Under the pieces are notes generated by a model, which ran no database searches, was not told the DNA's origin, and was given only the letters and a program-made list of their open reading frames with translations. The translations under genes were made by a program, and so were the position numbers. A stretch of 64,000 nucleotides of DNA from Geosiphon pyriformis. Lineage: Eukaryota > Glomeromycota > Glomeromycetes > Archaeosporales > Geosiphonaceae. The DNA lies in assembly GCA_016748015.1 (NCBI GenBank), contig JAAOMT010000675.1:365341-429340 (forward strand). The letters run 5' to 3'. This document shows positions 1 to 12,481 of this stretch, piece after piece. Positions within the stretch are counted from its first letter, which is position 1. Every line of letters starts with the position of its first letter.

Positions 1-683
1 TATTATGACAAAAATCTTATATTGTGATTACAGTATTATTTAGCAATTTGAATTAAGAAACTCACAAAAGACTGATTATAGTTTAAACTAAGACTTTAAA
101 TATTAGAATACCAAAATGATAGTGTTTAAGAACAATATTAAAAAACATTAAATTAATTAACTTGAAAATAATCTAATATTAAATTTGTAATATTTAAAAA
201 TTTTTGAATACTTTATCTGAAAAATCTTGTTATTAATATCAAGTATACTATTAATACCAATAATAAAAAAATATAAGCATGCTTATTAATATATATTCAT
301 TGACATTGTTATTATAAGATTGAGAAAATATTACTTTGCTGAAAATTTTCATTAATTTGATGTCATTTAGGGATGGTGTAGACGTTATATGTTCACTTTG
401 TTTGCAATATGCCCATATTGAACATTTTTACATGAAATTTCTGATTAACATATAAGCAGAATAAGACAGTTTTAACTTTACAAATATAAATTTTGAAAAA
501 GAAATAATAACATATAGTATAACAAAAAGTGTTTTGGTATCGGTATCGGTATCGGTATCAATAAAATGAAACGGTGTTTTCTTAGTCTATTGGATGGTTA
601 ATCTAAAAAAAAATTTGGGATCAAAAAGTCCTGTCACCATAAGAAAAAATCCGAACCTTTCTTTCTCTTCCAAAAACATCATC
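1..683. other. AT-rich intergenic segment
   Basis: No coding exon could be supported on either strand. The stretch is AT-rich and includes a short GGTATC hexamer tandem at about 535-558. It is the 3' flank of the membrane-protein gene that ends at 684. Confidence 0.6.
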
Positions 684-1115
684 TCAACATGACCCACAGG
701 TATCCGGTCTACCAGCTTCACAACAAAAAAGCCCACATATACACCTCACCAATATCCACACACATTTCATCAAAATTATAAAAACTCCAATACCAAATAA
801 CACCAAACCAGACAAACGAAAATAACCAACATATTGGCCAGCTCCATATTCCAATTGACATCTATCCAATATATTTTGATCACACTTCAGCGGTAGATCC
901 AAATAGCATGATTTACATTCATTCGAAATGTTATGTGTTTTCAAAATAGCGAAACTGCAAAGGATGATTGAGATCAGTATTAGGAAAAAACCCGTGATAA
1001 TGAAAAGAGGATGCGGTCTTAGGTCTTCAGCATTGAATTGATCATCGGATTCCGAATCGGAATCTTCGTTATGGTGTTGGATGTAGTCGGATTTAGAAAT
1101 TTTTGTTCTTTCCAT
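684..1115 (-). CDS. small two-helix membrane protein, unknown function
   Basis: Single exon of 143 residues if read from the ATG at 1113-1115. The frame stays open upstream to an ATG giving 179 residues, but that extension is rich in Ser, Pro and Lys and looks like 5' UTR, so the shorter start is preferred. The N-terminus is hydrophilic with an acidic Asp/Ser/Glu cluster (residues about 18-28). A first hydrophobic helix follows at about 37-60, then a loop with four Cys (about 69-86, possibly disulfide-bonded), a second helix at about 97-120, and a short Cys-rich tail with CC and CGSC. I do not recognise the family. The layout suggests a small membrane protein with a Cys-containing loop. Confidence 0.6.
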   Translation of the reverse strand: MERTKISKSDYIQHHNEDSDSESDDQFNAEDLRPHPLFIITGFFLILISIILCSFAILKTHNISNECKSCYLDLPLKCDQNILDRCQLEYGAGQYVGYFRLSGLVLFGIGVFIILMKCVWILVRCICGLFCCEAGRPDTCGSC

Positions 1116-1975
1116 CAAAAGATTGGTGAGGGAGGGATGGGATGGAAAGGAAGGGAGGAAATGAGTGATGAAAAGTTTTTTTCGTTTGTAATTTCGAAAA
1201 TAAACAGAAAATTTTTCAATCAATCAATCAATTAATCAATTAGAGTGGGAGAAGAAAATACGCTAGTTAATATTTTTTCAAGGGAAAGAAAAAACTGATA
1301 GGAGTAATTATTGAGATAAAAAAATTTGGATTAATTCGAAAAAAATGACCAATTATTTATATAACTGATATAAAATCTTGTAACGCGTCCAGAATTGAAG
1401 ATTTCTCGCGCGCGTTTTCGAATTTGATGTATCTATAATGGTTTTTAGGATATGTTTTTCATACGGGAAAATATTTGAAGATCAAGTAGGATCAAGGTTT
1501 TTACCGGAACCACTAAGCCATGCTTAGTTAGCCTTGATTCGTACGTCGGCAAAGCAATAGTACACTGCCTCAAAAACATGGTACCGAAACAGCCTTGTAG
1601 AATCAAGTCAAACCAAAATTGAATTTTCCGTGATTAATAATCTACCGGAGACGATAAGTAAATAATTTAGAAAAATTAAAAAAGTTTTCTATCAATCTAA
1701 GATAGTCTATAATCATTAAGAAATAGAAACAGAAAATAGAAATAGAAATAGAAATAGAAATAGAAATAGAAATAGAAATAGAAATAGAAATAGAAATAAA
1801 AATAGAATTAGAAATAGAATTAGAAATAGAATTAGAATTAGAATTAGAATTAAAATTAGAAATAAAAATAGGAATAAAAATAGAATTAGAATTAGAATTA
1901 GGATTAGGATTAGAATTTGAATTAATTTTATGGATTTCTTTAATTCATAATTAATAAATATTTTTAAAGTTCATA
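1116..1975. other. intergenic segment with CAAT and hexamer repeats
   Basis: Upstream region of the membrane-protein gene and 3' flank of the receptor gene ending at 1976. It contains a CAAT tetramer run (about 1216-1235) and the AGAAAT/AGAATT array listed separately. A somewhat more GC-rich stretch at 1390-1620 shows no open frame I could support. Confidence 0.5.
1733..1919. repeat. AGAAAT / AGAATT hexamer array
   Basis: Tandem hexamers, first mainly AGAAAT, then interspersed AGAATT and AAAAAT variants, ending about 55 bp beyond the stop codon of the receptor gene on the minus strand. The progressive change of the unit along the array suggests decay from one end. Confidence 0.85.
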
Positions 1976-2304
1976 TTAATTTTTATTAAGACACTCTTCC
2001 TGAACTGTTGTAGGAATATGTGGTTGTTGATTATTGTAAATAGATTCATTAATAATGTATGCAAAGGCATTTCCAACACCCCCAAAATTTATTCCTATGT
2101 TGTAATAAAGAATTTTTTTGTAAAAAAATATAATATTTTTGGTGAGAATAATTCAAAATAATTATTGGAAACATTCAAATCGTATCAAAAGTCGAACTCA
2201 CCAACTATTACTACAATCAAAGGCCAAAATGAGGTTTTCTATCGTGAAAATATATGATATATTAATCATAGTTTAACAACAACAACAACAATAACAACAA
2301 CAAC

Positions 2305-2335
<31 letters not shown>

Positions 2336-3503
2336 TAATTATAATTATAATTATTATTATAATTTTATTATCATTATTTACTACTTAGTCTTACCTGTAA
2401 AATATCTGTCACTAAAAAAATCATTACAGGAATCTATGAATAAAGAAATACAGAAATTCTTAAAATAAAAGCAATCTTTTTACCATTCATACATACATAC
2501 ATACATACATACATACATACATACATACATACATACATACATACATACATACATACATACATACATACATACATACATACCCATTGAATCATAAAGACCA
2601 ATACGTAACTAGTAATCTTTCTTGTAACTCGTTCTTCAAAATTCATCCTTACAGGAGAACCTATATTCGTTATAGTTGATTGATATTTTGATTGTTTTAA
2701 AATATCTTCTCTTCTTTCTTTGTGATTTTGAAATTTTGGATGATTTGGAAGCATTATAAGAATCCGAAAAAAGCAAAAAGAAGTGACAAAAACCACTGAT
2801 AACATTGAGATTATTAAGAATGTTGTGTAAATAAAATGATTTTTTGATTTCAATGCACACCTAAAAAAAATTAAAAAAAAAAAGGATTTTTAAATAAAAT
2901 TTATATATATAATAACAAAATTTCTTCAATGCAATAAAATAAAATAAAAATAAAAATAAAAATAAAATACAATTAAATACAAACCAATACATATTTTCCT
3001 TTCCAAATCCATTGAAAATAATTCCTGGTAGAACAGTTAAAATAGTTGAAAGTCCAATCAACCCAAATAATTTTATATCATAAGTTCCAAAATCCACGAT
3101 AAATTTTTGTTTTACTTTTAAGTAAGTCGTTATTGCGATGATTCCGTAGAGATAATAATTGTTTGAAATTGCAATTTGTTGAAATATACCGATTATATTA
3201 CATGCTGGTTCAGGCCATGGATTTTTATAAGTTGCAGTATATGTCTTTTTTGAATTTTTTAATAATTGAAAATATTCATAATGGATGAGAAAAGAGTAAG
3301 TATGAAAATTTTCAATGATTAAATAAATTTTTTTTTGAAAATTACCAAAGATTTACCAAATTAAGTATATGAATAATAACTATCATCAAGTCTACAAAAA
3401 AAATTTGATTATAACTCTCAAAACTTTATAAAAACAATTTTTTTTAACTCACCAGTCAAAGCAGTATAAAAAGGTAATCGATCAGACATCCTTAATTTAA
3501 ATC

Positions 3504-3566
<63 letters not shown>

Positions 3567-3587
3567 TATTATTATTATTATTATCAA

Positions 3588-3662
<75 letters not shown>

Positions 3663-3846
3663 TATTATCATCATTATTATCAACATTATTATCATGATTA
3701 TCATTAATTTTGCTACGATTTTTTCCTTCCCACCATTTCCAACCAGTTTTCCAAATCACGTATAGGCATCCAAAAAGATTTAAAGAGATGCTTATAGTTG
3801 AAACTATTAACATGATATGAAATTCTTCATTTGTTTCGTATGACAT
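1976..3846 (-). CDS. seven-transmembrane receptor (fungal GPCR-like) with Asn/Asp tract
   Basis: Seven exons, 387 residues: 3846-3453, 3391-3357, 3244-2985, 2860-2581, 2433-2395, 2238-2202, 2094-1976. Every junction is GT..AG and keeps frame, and exons 2, 3, 5 and 6 have the same lengths as in the paralogue at 10721-12481. Helix 1 is at residues about 10-33; helix 2 contains the LPFYTALTD block; helix 3 follows FQQ and contains NYYLYG; helix 7 carries GGVGNAFAY. The family resembles fungal cAMP-receptor-like/Git3-type GPCRs, which signal at the plasma membrane through heterotrimeric G proteins; the ligand is unknown. Unlike the paralogue it lacks an N-terminal signal segment, and a run of about 65 Asn and Asp residues sits in the loop between helices 1 and 2. 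Intron 4 starts inside a tetranucleotide microsatellite. Confidence 0.75.
2488..2580. repeat. CATA/TATG microsatellite forming an intron donor
   Basis: About 23 copies of the tetramer. On the minus strand the first unit after exon 4 is GTATGT, so the 5' splice site of intron 4 of the receptor gene is itself the first repeat unit and the whole array is intronic. Confidence 0.9.
3505..3690. repeat. ATC/ATT trinucleotide tract, coding (Asp/Asn)
   Basis: Alternating blocks of ATC and ATT on the plus strand, read on the minus strand as GAT (Asp) and AAT (Asn). It lies inside exon 1 of the receptor gene, in frame, with a few Val interruptions. Confidence 0.9.
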
Positions 3847-4694
3847 TTGGATGCTGATTGAATTAATAATTAATCAGGATAAAATTCCAATCAATGGTGA
3901 ATAATGAAGATGGACAAAAAGAACCCAAGAGCATAGACTGAAGTATGGGATATCAATTTTAGGATCAAAGAAAAATGTATTTACTTCAAGGATTATAATG
4001 AAAAAGGTCGTGATGAAAGTGAAATTTAAACTTAATTATATCCTTATTCTCTCTGAAAAAATAAAAATAAAAATAAATTTCAAAATATACGCGTTTCTTA
4101 TATCACAAGAATGTCATGATAATAACTACTAATCTAAACACGGTTTTCAAGGCTGGCGATAAGATTAAATGACGAGTACAACTTTATCTGTTTATTATAA
4201 ATGAAGATCCTGTGGCGTTACACCGCCCTTGAAAGTCTTTTTTCTTTTAATGATTTACCGAGCTCGTGAGAGTGATTGTTTGGGAATTTTTTTTTATTTG
4301 TTGGGGCAACATGATAGATTTCTGTTTTTACTTGTGTTGAAAAAATTTTTTCTTGTTTTCCCTGGCTTGAACACTTTTAGTACTTTTAATCAAGTATCTG
4401 CAGTATATCAAATATTTATTCGATGGGGAGAAAATCAGATATTTTCGATTAAAACATTTTTGAAACTTAAAATCACAATATGATGGGGTGGATAGATTAT
4501 TAGGAAATGGTAAAGATGATATTTTTCAAGTATTCGAATATCATTACTCTAATTTCTTAATGTCTAATTTTTTTTTGTCAAAAATGCTTTTCAACCAATA
4601 GATTATAAATATAATGCCAAAAAAAATGAATAAATTACAGACTAATTTTAATTGTAATACTTATTTACAAATTTTTATAAATATAATAATAAAA

Positions 4695-4734
<40 letters not shown>

Positions 4735-7289
4735 TAAATAATCAAGTTTGAAAATTTTTCTTATTATTTATTTGACAAAATTACCTTACTTTTTATTATG
4801 AAAAATCTATATTTTTTTTTATTTTTCGGACTTTTCACAATATGTTTTTACAACTTTTTTTGCTTTCAACTTCTTAATAAATGTAAAAATTGTAAAAATT
4901 ATATTTTTCACTTTAATGAAAGAGCAATCCAAATGAATTTTCTTATAAGTAATAAAAAAAGAATTTTCTCATGTTTAAAAGAAAAAAAAACTTGGAATTG
5001 GAAAATTGTCTGGAAATCTTATTCATAAATAACTTTTGACGAAGAACCAAAGAAAATAAAATTGTACAACAATAAAAATGAATTGGCTAATTAATAAACT
5101 TATTAATAACATGAGAAAAAGAAAATTATGTTAAAAGAGAAAATATATTATTAAAAAAATGAAAAAAAAATCAAGTTTATTTAATTGTTCTTGCCATAAA
5201 ATATTGCAAAAAAAAGGGTTTGATTGTTGAAAAGTAATTTCTTTTCCAAATAATTAATAAAAAAAAATCATCAAAAACTTTTTTGAATTCTTAACAAGAT
5301 TTTATTTACATAATATATTTAATATTTAATATTTAATGAAATCTTTTTTGTTTTTAATACATTCTTAAATATATTTTAATGCTCAAAATTTTTATAAAAA
5401 TTTTTATTAATTATATTTTTATTTTTCTTGTAAATCAATGAATAAATTGTGAATATATGCAGAACATAAACTTTGTTTTTCAACTTGTTTTTGTAAATAA
5501 TATCATAAATACTTAATTTAACTGAAATTAAGTAATTGTTTTAATTATTGTAAAATTAAATTAAAATGTTTCTGAATAATCCAAGTTTTATTATTTTTAA
5601 AAAAATTAATTAAAGCATTATTTTCTTGAAACTATAAAAATAAAAATAATTAAATTTCTATAAAAACTATAATAATAAATAATTTTTTTTAAAAATTTTA
5701 ATATATATATTCAAATTAATTTATTATTTCTTTAATTCTCTTTATATTCTTTAAAAATTATCAAAAAAAAAATAAATTGAATTTTTGATTCCATCTTTTT
5801 ATTTTTTAAAATAAAATGTTTAATTTATATTATTTAAACCAATTTTTTTATTAAAAATTATGTTATCTGCTTTTATAATAAATTAAAAAAATTTTGTTTT
5901 TTGCTCAAAATTTTATTTGTAATTTCATTTTTAATTTAAAATATTAATCAAATTATTTTCGAAATGATTCAAATGTTTGTTTAATTCAAAAAATTATTTA
6001 AAATTAAAATTCTTTTAAAACTATTAAAAAGTTTTTTTTATGATTTTTTATTAGTAAATTTAAATTTAGATTTTAATAGCAAATATCAAATTATTTATTC
6101 AAAAAATACTTTAACTAACAAAAAATAATAATACAAATTAAAAAACTTTTATAAAAATATTCAAATAAAAAAATAAATTATTTATACTTAAATAATTAAA
6201 TAATTTTTTATAACTTTAAAAAGTTTCTTTATAAATTTTTTAACAAAATAATTTAGTTTATAATTAAAATAATAATTGATTTTAAAAATAAAGTAATTAA
6301 AAAAATATAATATTTATTATTATTATTATTATTATTATATTTTAAAAAAGTATAACTCAATTATTATTTAATATAATATAATATAATATAATAGTAAATG
6401 TTTTAAATTAGATATAATTCATGTAATTTTTATATATAATAAATCACTTAAACTAATCAAAACTAAATCACAATAAATTTACAAAATAAAACTTATTTAA
6501 AACAATTATTCTTGAAAACTAAACTAATTATCTATATTATTCTTACAAATATTTTTTATAAAAATAAAAACAAAGAATTTTATATTACTAATAAAAGAAT
6601 GTGAAATTTAAACAAAATTAATTTTTAAATGACGAGAAGCTTTTTCTAGAAATATCTTTTTGTAAAAAGAAACGATATTCAGTAATAATAATCAATTCAA
6701 TAACATCAAAACCATTTTTTTTTCAAAATGCTCAAGTTAGATAATTGAATATTTTACCAATAATTTCAAAAGTTATTATGTCCAATTTTCTAAATAATAA
6801 AATTTTAGATAAATAATGAAAAATTATTCATATTGTTAAAGATCACTGTCATTATTATATTTAATAATTCTTGAAAAAAAAATTTTTTTTTTTTTTTTTT
6901 TAGATAAGAATATTTGAAAATAATTTAGATATTTCAAGTGATATAATTAAATAAAAATTTAAAATAATAGCCAAAGATTTGAATGTTTTGTTCTTTAAGT
7001 ATATATAATTTTCATTGTCGAAAAAAAATTCAATGAAAAAGATATCTCAAAATCTAATTCTTGGATAAAATTCCAAATCGTTTCAGAAAGTTTTCATAAT
7101 AATCTAAATATTATTAATAACTTAATCAAAACTAGTTTATCCTAACGAAAATCAAGGTCATTTTATTAGCAGAAATATTAGTCACTCTGTTTATTTGTAA
7201 TTCGGTCGTCGAATTATTAAAGGAAAAAATTCCGAACAATTATTTCTTCTCGAAAAATTTAACAATATTCTAAAAGTATAATAGTATCA
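3847..7289. other. AT desert between receptor and lipase-like genes
   Basis: Very AT-rich with long poly-A and poly-T runs, ATT arrays (about 4688-4732 and 6316-6340) and an ATAAT pentamer run (about 6367-6392). An 84-residue frame (4229-4483) starts without ATG and is not supported. A 76-residue frame at 4798-5028 starts with a hydrophobic segment but is so AT-driven that I do not call it a gene. Probably decayed repeats. Confidence 0.6.
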
Positions 7290-8826
7290 ATGGAATTGCA
7301 AAATGTGTCTAAAAATATACTTTACCTGATTCGTATGATAATAAACACTTTCGTAGCTTTCCTACAGTTAATTTTCACAGAAAAATCGTCTTTTAAAAGC
7401 ATCAGGCATGTTTTTAAATTTTGGTTATCCCTGCTAATTATCATGATAGTATGGTTATTATCCGAACATTATTTTGGGCTAAAAATAATGGTTTGCCTAA
7501 GGAATATTTCCAGAACATATATCAGTTACCAATATAAAATCATAAATTTTGAGATTTCTGACTCTCGGTTTAAACCCAAGTTTCCTCCCCAGTTTTTCTA
7601 TAATCGTCAAGCTAAAGCTGATGTAGATTATATGATACAGCAACATTCAAAGTTTCAAAAAAGATCCGATTCCCAAAATAATGGGGTTAAAGCGATCGTG
7701 AAAAATCCATCGCTCCTGAAAAAATTACGTTTATACGCATGGTATGCGGGACAATCTTATTGTTTGAATGATAATAATGGATATTTATCTCCTGGGATTT
7801 ATGGTAGGGAATATTTCAAAGTAATGAAAAGAATTAAATTAGAAATATGAAAAGTGTTTCATTATTAGATCATATAGAAACGAAAAACTTGACCTCTGAA
7901 AATTCTTTGCATCACAGTCGAAAAAAAAACTCTTACTGAAGAGAAAGAAATAATTCTGATAATTCGTGGAGTAATCTATACACCAGAAAAATGGTTAAAG
8001 AGAACTAAGAACGTACTCACCTCATACCCTAAAATTCCGGATGGACAAGTAGATGCATTCTTTTGGCAGCAATTCAAGGGAGCAAGATCTAAAATTTTTC
8101 AAATGTTAAAAGAGGCAGTGACAACGGTGAACATAATTAAAATTACATTTATTGGGCACGGAGTCGGTGGAGGTATGATTGATTGGATGAGTTTGTTATG
8201 AATTTATAATTTTTTCTATTAATAAGATCTTGAAACTTTCTTTATTTATATAAACTTTTAAATATTCAAGTGCATGCAATATTCGCCATGCTCGATTTTT
8301 ATTCTTTTCTCAAGGATATTAAATTAAGAGCCGTCACATTTGGCCAACCACGCATAGGTGACCGCGTATTTGCTCATAGGATCAATACTTTAGTTTCCAA
8401 CAAAGAAATTTCAATTCTGAGAGTTACAAGATTCGATGATCGGGTCCCTAGATTACCAGAAAGAATGTTGAATGGTAAATCTCGATATCAACATTCGTTG
8501 TTAGAATATTGGATTTCGGATGAAGATGACTGTGAATGTGAAAAAATTCATCTTTGGAAATGTCATGGACCATTGGAGAATAATCTTGACGGGAGTTCAT
8601 ATACGACGGAGAGTTTAGTAAGATTTTATTTTATTTTATTTAATTTGAGGCTGGAGATGAAGATTTATTGTGAGGGTCAGTGAATAATTGTATTATTAAT
8701 TCTTAGGAGTGTAATGGGAAATTCCCTAATCCAACATTCGTCCGCCACAATGGAACTTACTTTGAAACATTTATGGGTCATTGCGATCGAATAAAACCTG
8801 ATTGGATGGAAAATCTAGAATCCTAG
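7290..8826 (+). CDS. class 3 lipase-like protein, nucleophile Ser replaced by Gly
   Basis: Four exons, 411 residues: 7290-7803, 7918-8172, 8271-8617, 8707-8826, all with GT..AG introns (114, 98 and 89 bp) and preserved frame. The N-terminus has hydrophobic segments at about 10-30 and 45-70, so the protein is probably membrane-anchored. The fold is recognisable as lipase class 3: an LRLYAWYA block, IIRGVIYTPEKW (matching the FRGT..NW region), the elbow, then AVTFGQPRIGD and FDDRVPRLP with the expected Asp. The C-terminal exon has paired Cys around RHNGTYF, where the family His sits. The nucleophile elbow, normally GHSxG, reads GHGVGG, so the catalytic Ser is Gly. Either a pseudoenzyme or an inactivated copy; there is no frame damage. 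Confidence 0.8.
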
Positions 8827-9560
<734 letters not shown>

Positions 9561-9870
9561 NNNNNNNNNNNNNNNNNNNNNNNNNNNNNNNNNNNNNNNN
9601 NNNNNNNNNNNNNNNNNNNNNNNNNNNNNNNNNNNNNNNNNNNNNNNNNNNNNNNNNNNNNNNNNNNNNNNNNNNNNNNNNNNNNNNNNNNNNNNNNNNN
9701 NNNNNNNNNNNNNNNNNNNNNNNNNNNNNNNNNNNNNNNNNNNNNNNNNNNNNNNNNNNNNNNNNNNNNNNNNNNNNNNNNNNNNNNNNNNNNNNNNNNN
9801 NNNNNNNNNNNNNNNNNNNNNNNNNNNNNNNNNNNNNNNNNNNNNNNNNNNNNNNNNNNNNNNNNNNNNN
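9561..9870. other. assembly gap (310 N)
   Basis: Unresolved bases, followed directly by a 16-base poly-T. The nominal open frame across it on the minus strand is an artefact of the Ns. Confidence 0.99.
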
Positions 9871-10720
9871 TTTTTTTTTTTTTTTTCGCCCTCTTATCAT
9901 TCGTTAAAGATCATATTTCTCACTACTTCAAAAAAAAATTATTTACTTTTTTAGCATCTACTTGGAAGGCCTGTTTTTCGAAATAACTGCATTTAACTCG
10001 GTGGTTTTCGTTCTTTGTTCTTCAATAGGAATTATTTTAAAAAAAATCTCGTTACCATTTTCAGGCTTTTCAGCCAAGGATAATGTTAGGATATGCAGTT
10101 GAGGTCATAATATATGTTTCAGAATTGAATTTTTCAGAAGCGGGGCTGAACATGATAAAAATTTTTCACAGAATTTTCAAGGAATTATAATCATAAAAAT
10201 TCTTGGTATCTAATTTTCGCCACGAATATTCAAGAAGGCTTTTTTTTTTTCCAACTTGTGCTCATTTTTATTTTAATGAGAAAAATTTTGACATTCGATA
10301 AAGGAAAATATATGCTACAGTTGTAAGTATTTGACCCTTGTTCAAACTTTTTTTTTAATAGGATAAAAGCATATGAATAATAAAAGACTCGAACGACAGG
10401 GAGAGCTTATAGTACAATAAGTTAAAAAAAAAAAAACCTAACTTATTAAAAAAGTTTATGCAAAAAAAAAACACAAATGAAATAAGTATTTGATATGATA
10501 CAATATTATTTATAAAATGCTATAGACAAAATTAAAAGTATGGTAATTTCCCTACTATAAAAAAAGGAATTTCTAATTTCTAATAAATTAATTGATCTTT
10601 TGATAATTTACTCCGAAAAAGATTAAATCCAAAAGCCAAAAATACATATATATATTTACAATAATTTTTTTTTCTTTCTTAATATCGATACAAGAAAATA
10701 AACTTAAGTATTAGCTTAAT
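9871..10720. other. intergenic segment, nothing recognised
   Basis: AT-rich 3' flank of the second receptor gene. No frame, RNA gene or repeat boundary could be supported. Confidence 0.5.
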
Positions 10721-12481
10721 TCAACACACACCGTTCCAATGTTTTTGATATTGTTTAGGATGTGCTGCTGGTTTGAGAGGGATTATGTCTTTAGCAATTT
10801 GTTTATCGAGTTCACCATTATTCGGATCCAACTTTCGATGTTGGCGACCATTTGTCCAAAATGATCCTTTACTGGACGTAGTACTTGACGGTGAATCTTT
10901 TTTGTACAAGCTTTCGTTCATAATGTACGCTAACGAATTACCTATACCACCAAGGTTGATACCTAATGACGGAAATCAAATAAAAATATTAAAGAAATAT
11001 TCTCAAGAGGGAAAGAGAAAAAGAAAAGAAAAGAAAAGAAAAGAAAAGAAATGAAATGAAATGTAAAACTAACCCACTATGACTGTGATCAGAGTCCATG
11101 TTGAAGTTTTCTGTTATGTGAAAAGTTATAAATTGGTTAGATCATTAAAATTTTTTAGAAATAAAAAAATTTAAACGAGGATATGAAACTAACCTGTAAG
11201 ATGTTTGTTACCAAGAAAACTAAGACAGGAACCTGGAAATTATTTTGAATAATTTATAAATTAGAATGGCTAAAAGCTTCCTAAAAAAAAATTGTTTTAA
11301 AAACCTACCCATTGCAACATAAAGACAAGCACATAACTAGCAATCTTTCGCGTAACTTTATCTTCGAAACCATGATAATGACTCATAGTGTTTGCTTGGA
11401 TGTTATTATCTACCAAGGTATCTAAAGAATCGCATCGACGTCGAGCCAGTACCAAGAAAATTTGAAGAAAGCAAAAAGAAGTTACTATGACGACGCTCAA
11501 CATCGTTCCGATTACAAATGATGTGTAGATAAAATTGTGTTGGGCTTTCAATGCACACCTATTGAAAATTGGGTTTAAAGATAAGGTTGAGATCATGCAT
11601 TTGAAAAACGTATTACCAAAAATGAGTAACATATTTAAAATACAAGAGAAAACCTACCAATACAAATTTTGTTGACCAAAACCATCTTTGAATATCCCAG
11701 GTAGTACCGTTGACATGGTCAGCAATATTATAAGCGAGAATAACTTATAATCATATCGACCGAAATCCACTATAATTCTACGATTAACCTTAAGATATGT
11801 GGAAACGGCAATAATACCGTATAGATAATAATTCATGCAAATGGCAGTTTGTTGAAATACACCGATTATTTTACATTGAGGATTTAACCATGGACGAATA
11901 TTAATTGCTGTGTATGTCTTGAAAATTTTTAAAAGGTAAAATTTTAATTCTAATATTCAATAGTATGTAAAGAATTAAAAACGACTTTAGATGAAATTAA
12001 CATACCGTGTTCATCGCGTGAAATACCACAATTAATAAATCTGATCAAATATAAATATATTTTATTTCAAATTCGATCAGCGAAATTTATTCTTTCCTTC
12101 TAAAAACTTGATCCACTTACAGTAAAAAAGAAAAAAGAAAAGAAGAAGCTAATTACCTGTTAAAGCGGTATAAAAAGGTAGTCTATAGGACATTGCCAAA
12201 GGTAAACCTTTCCTTGTACACGATTTCATAATGGTTCGATAGAAAACATAACAACAACCCAACAGATTAAGAGAGGTAGTGCTGATAGAAATAATCATCA
12301 AGAGATAGAATTGTTGATCTCGTTTATATGCTGGAATTCTTATTGATGGTTTAGTGATATTTTGTGGTATGTATAGGTTATCATTGGTTATCGGTTGAAC
12401 ATTTTCTTGAGCAAATATTGTGATTGATGAAGAAATAAATGTAAGTAATAATATCGATGAGAATAAAAGTGATTGAATCAT
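10721..12481 (-). CDS. seven-transmembrane receptor (fungal GPCR-like)
   Basis: Seven exons, 395 residues: 12481-12157, 12040-12006, 11917-11658, 11558-11309, 11232-11194, 11110-11074, 10962-10721. All junctions are GT..AG and in frame. A hydrophobic N-terminus (about 1-24) looks like a signal peptide and is followed by an Asn-containing extracellular segment. Seven hydrophobic helices can be placed: about 57-82, the LPFYTALTD helix, the FQQ..NYYLYG helix, LPGIF, the segment with VTSFCFLQ, ASYVLVFMLQW, and the last with NLGGIGNSLAY. The C-tail is polar and Ser-rich. It is paralogous to the gene at 1976-3846, sharing exon structure and motifs but with a short loop 1 and no homopolymer. The fold suggests a cAMP-receptor-like/Git3-type fungal GPCR; ligand and G protein are unknown. 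Confidence 0.8.
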
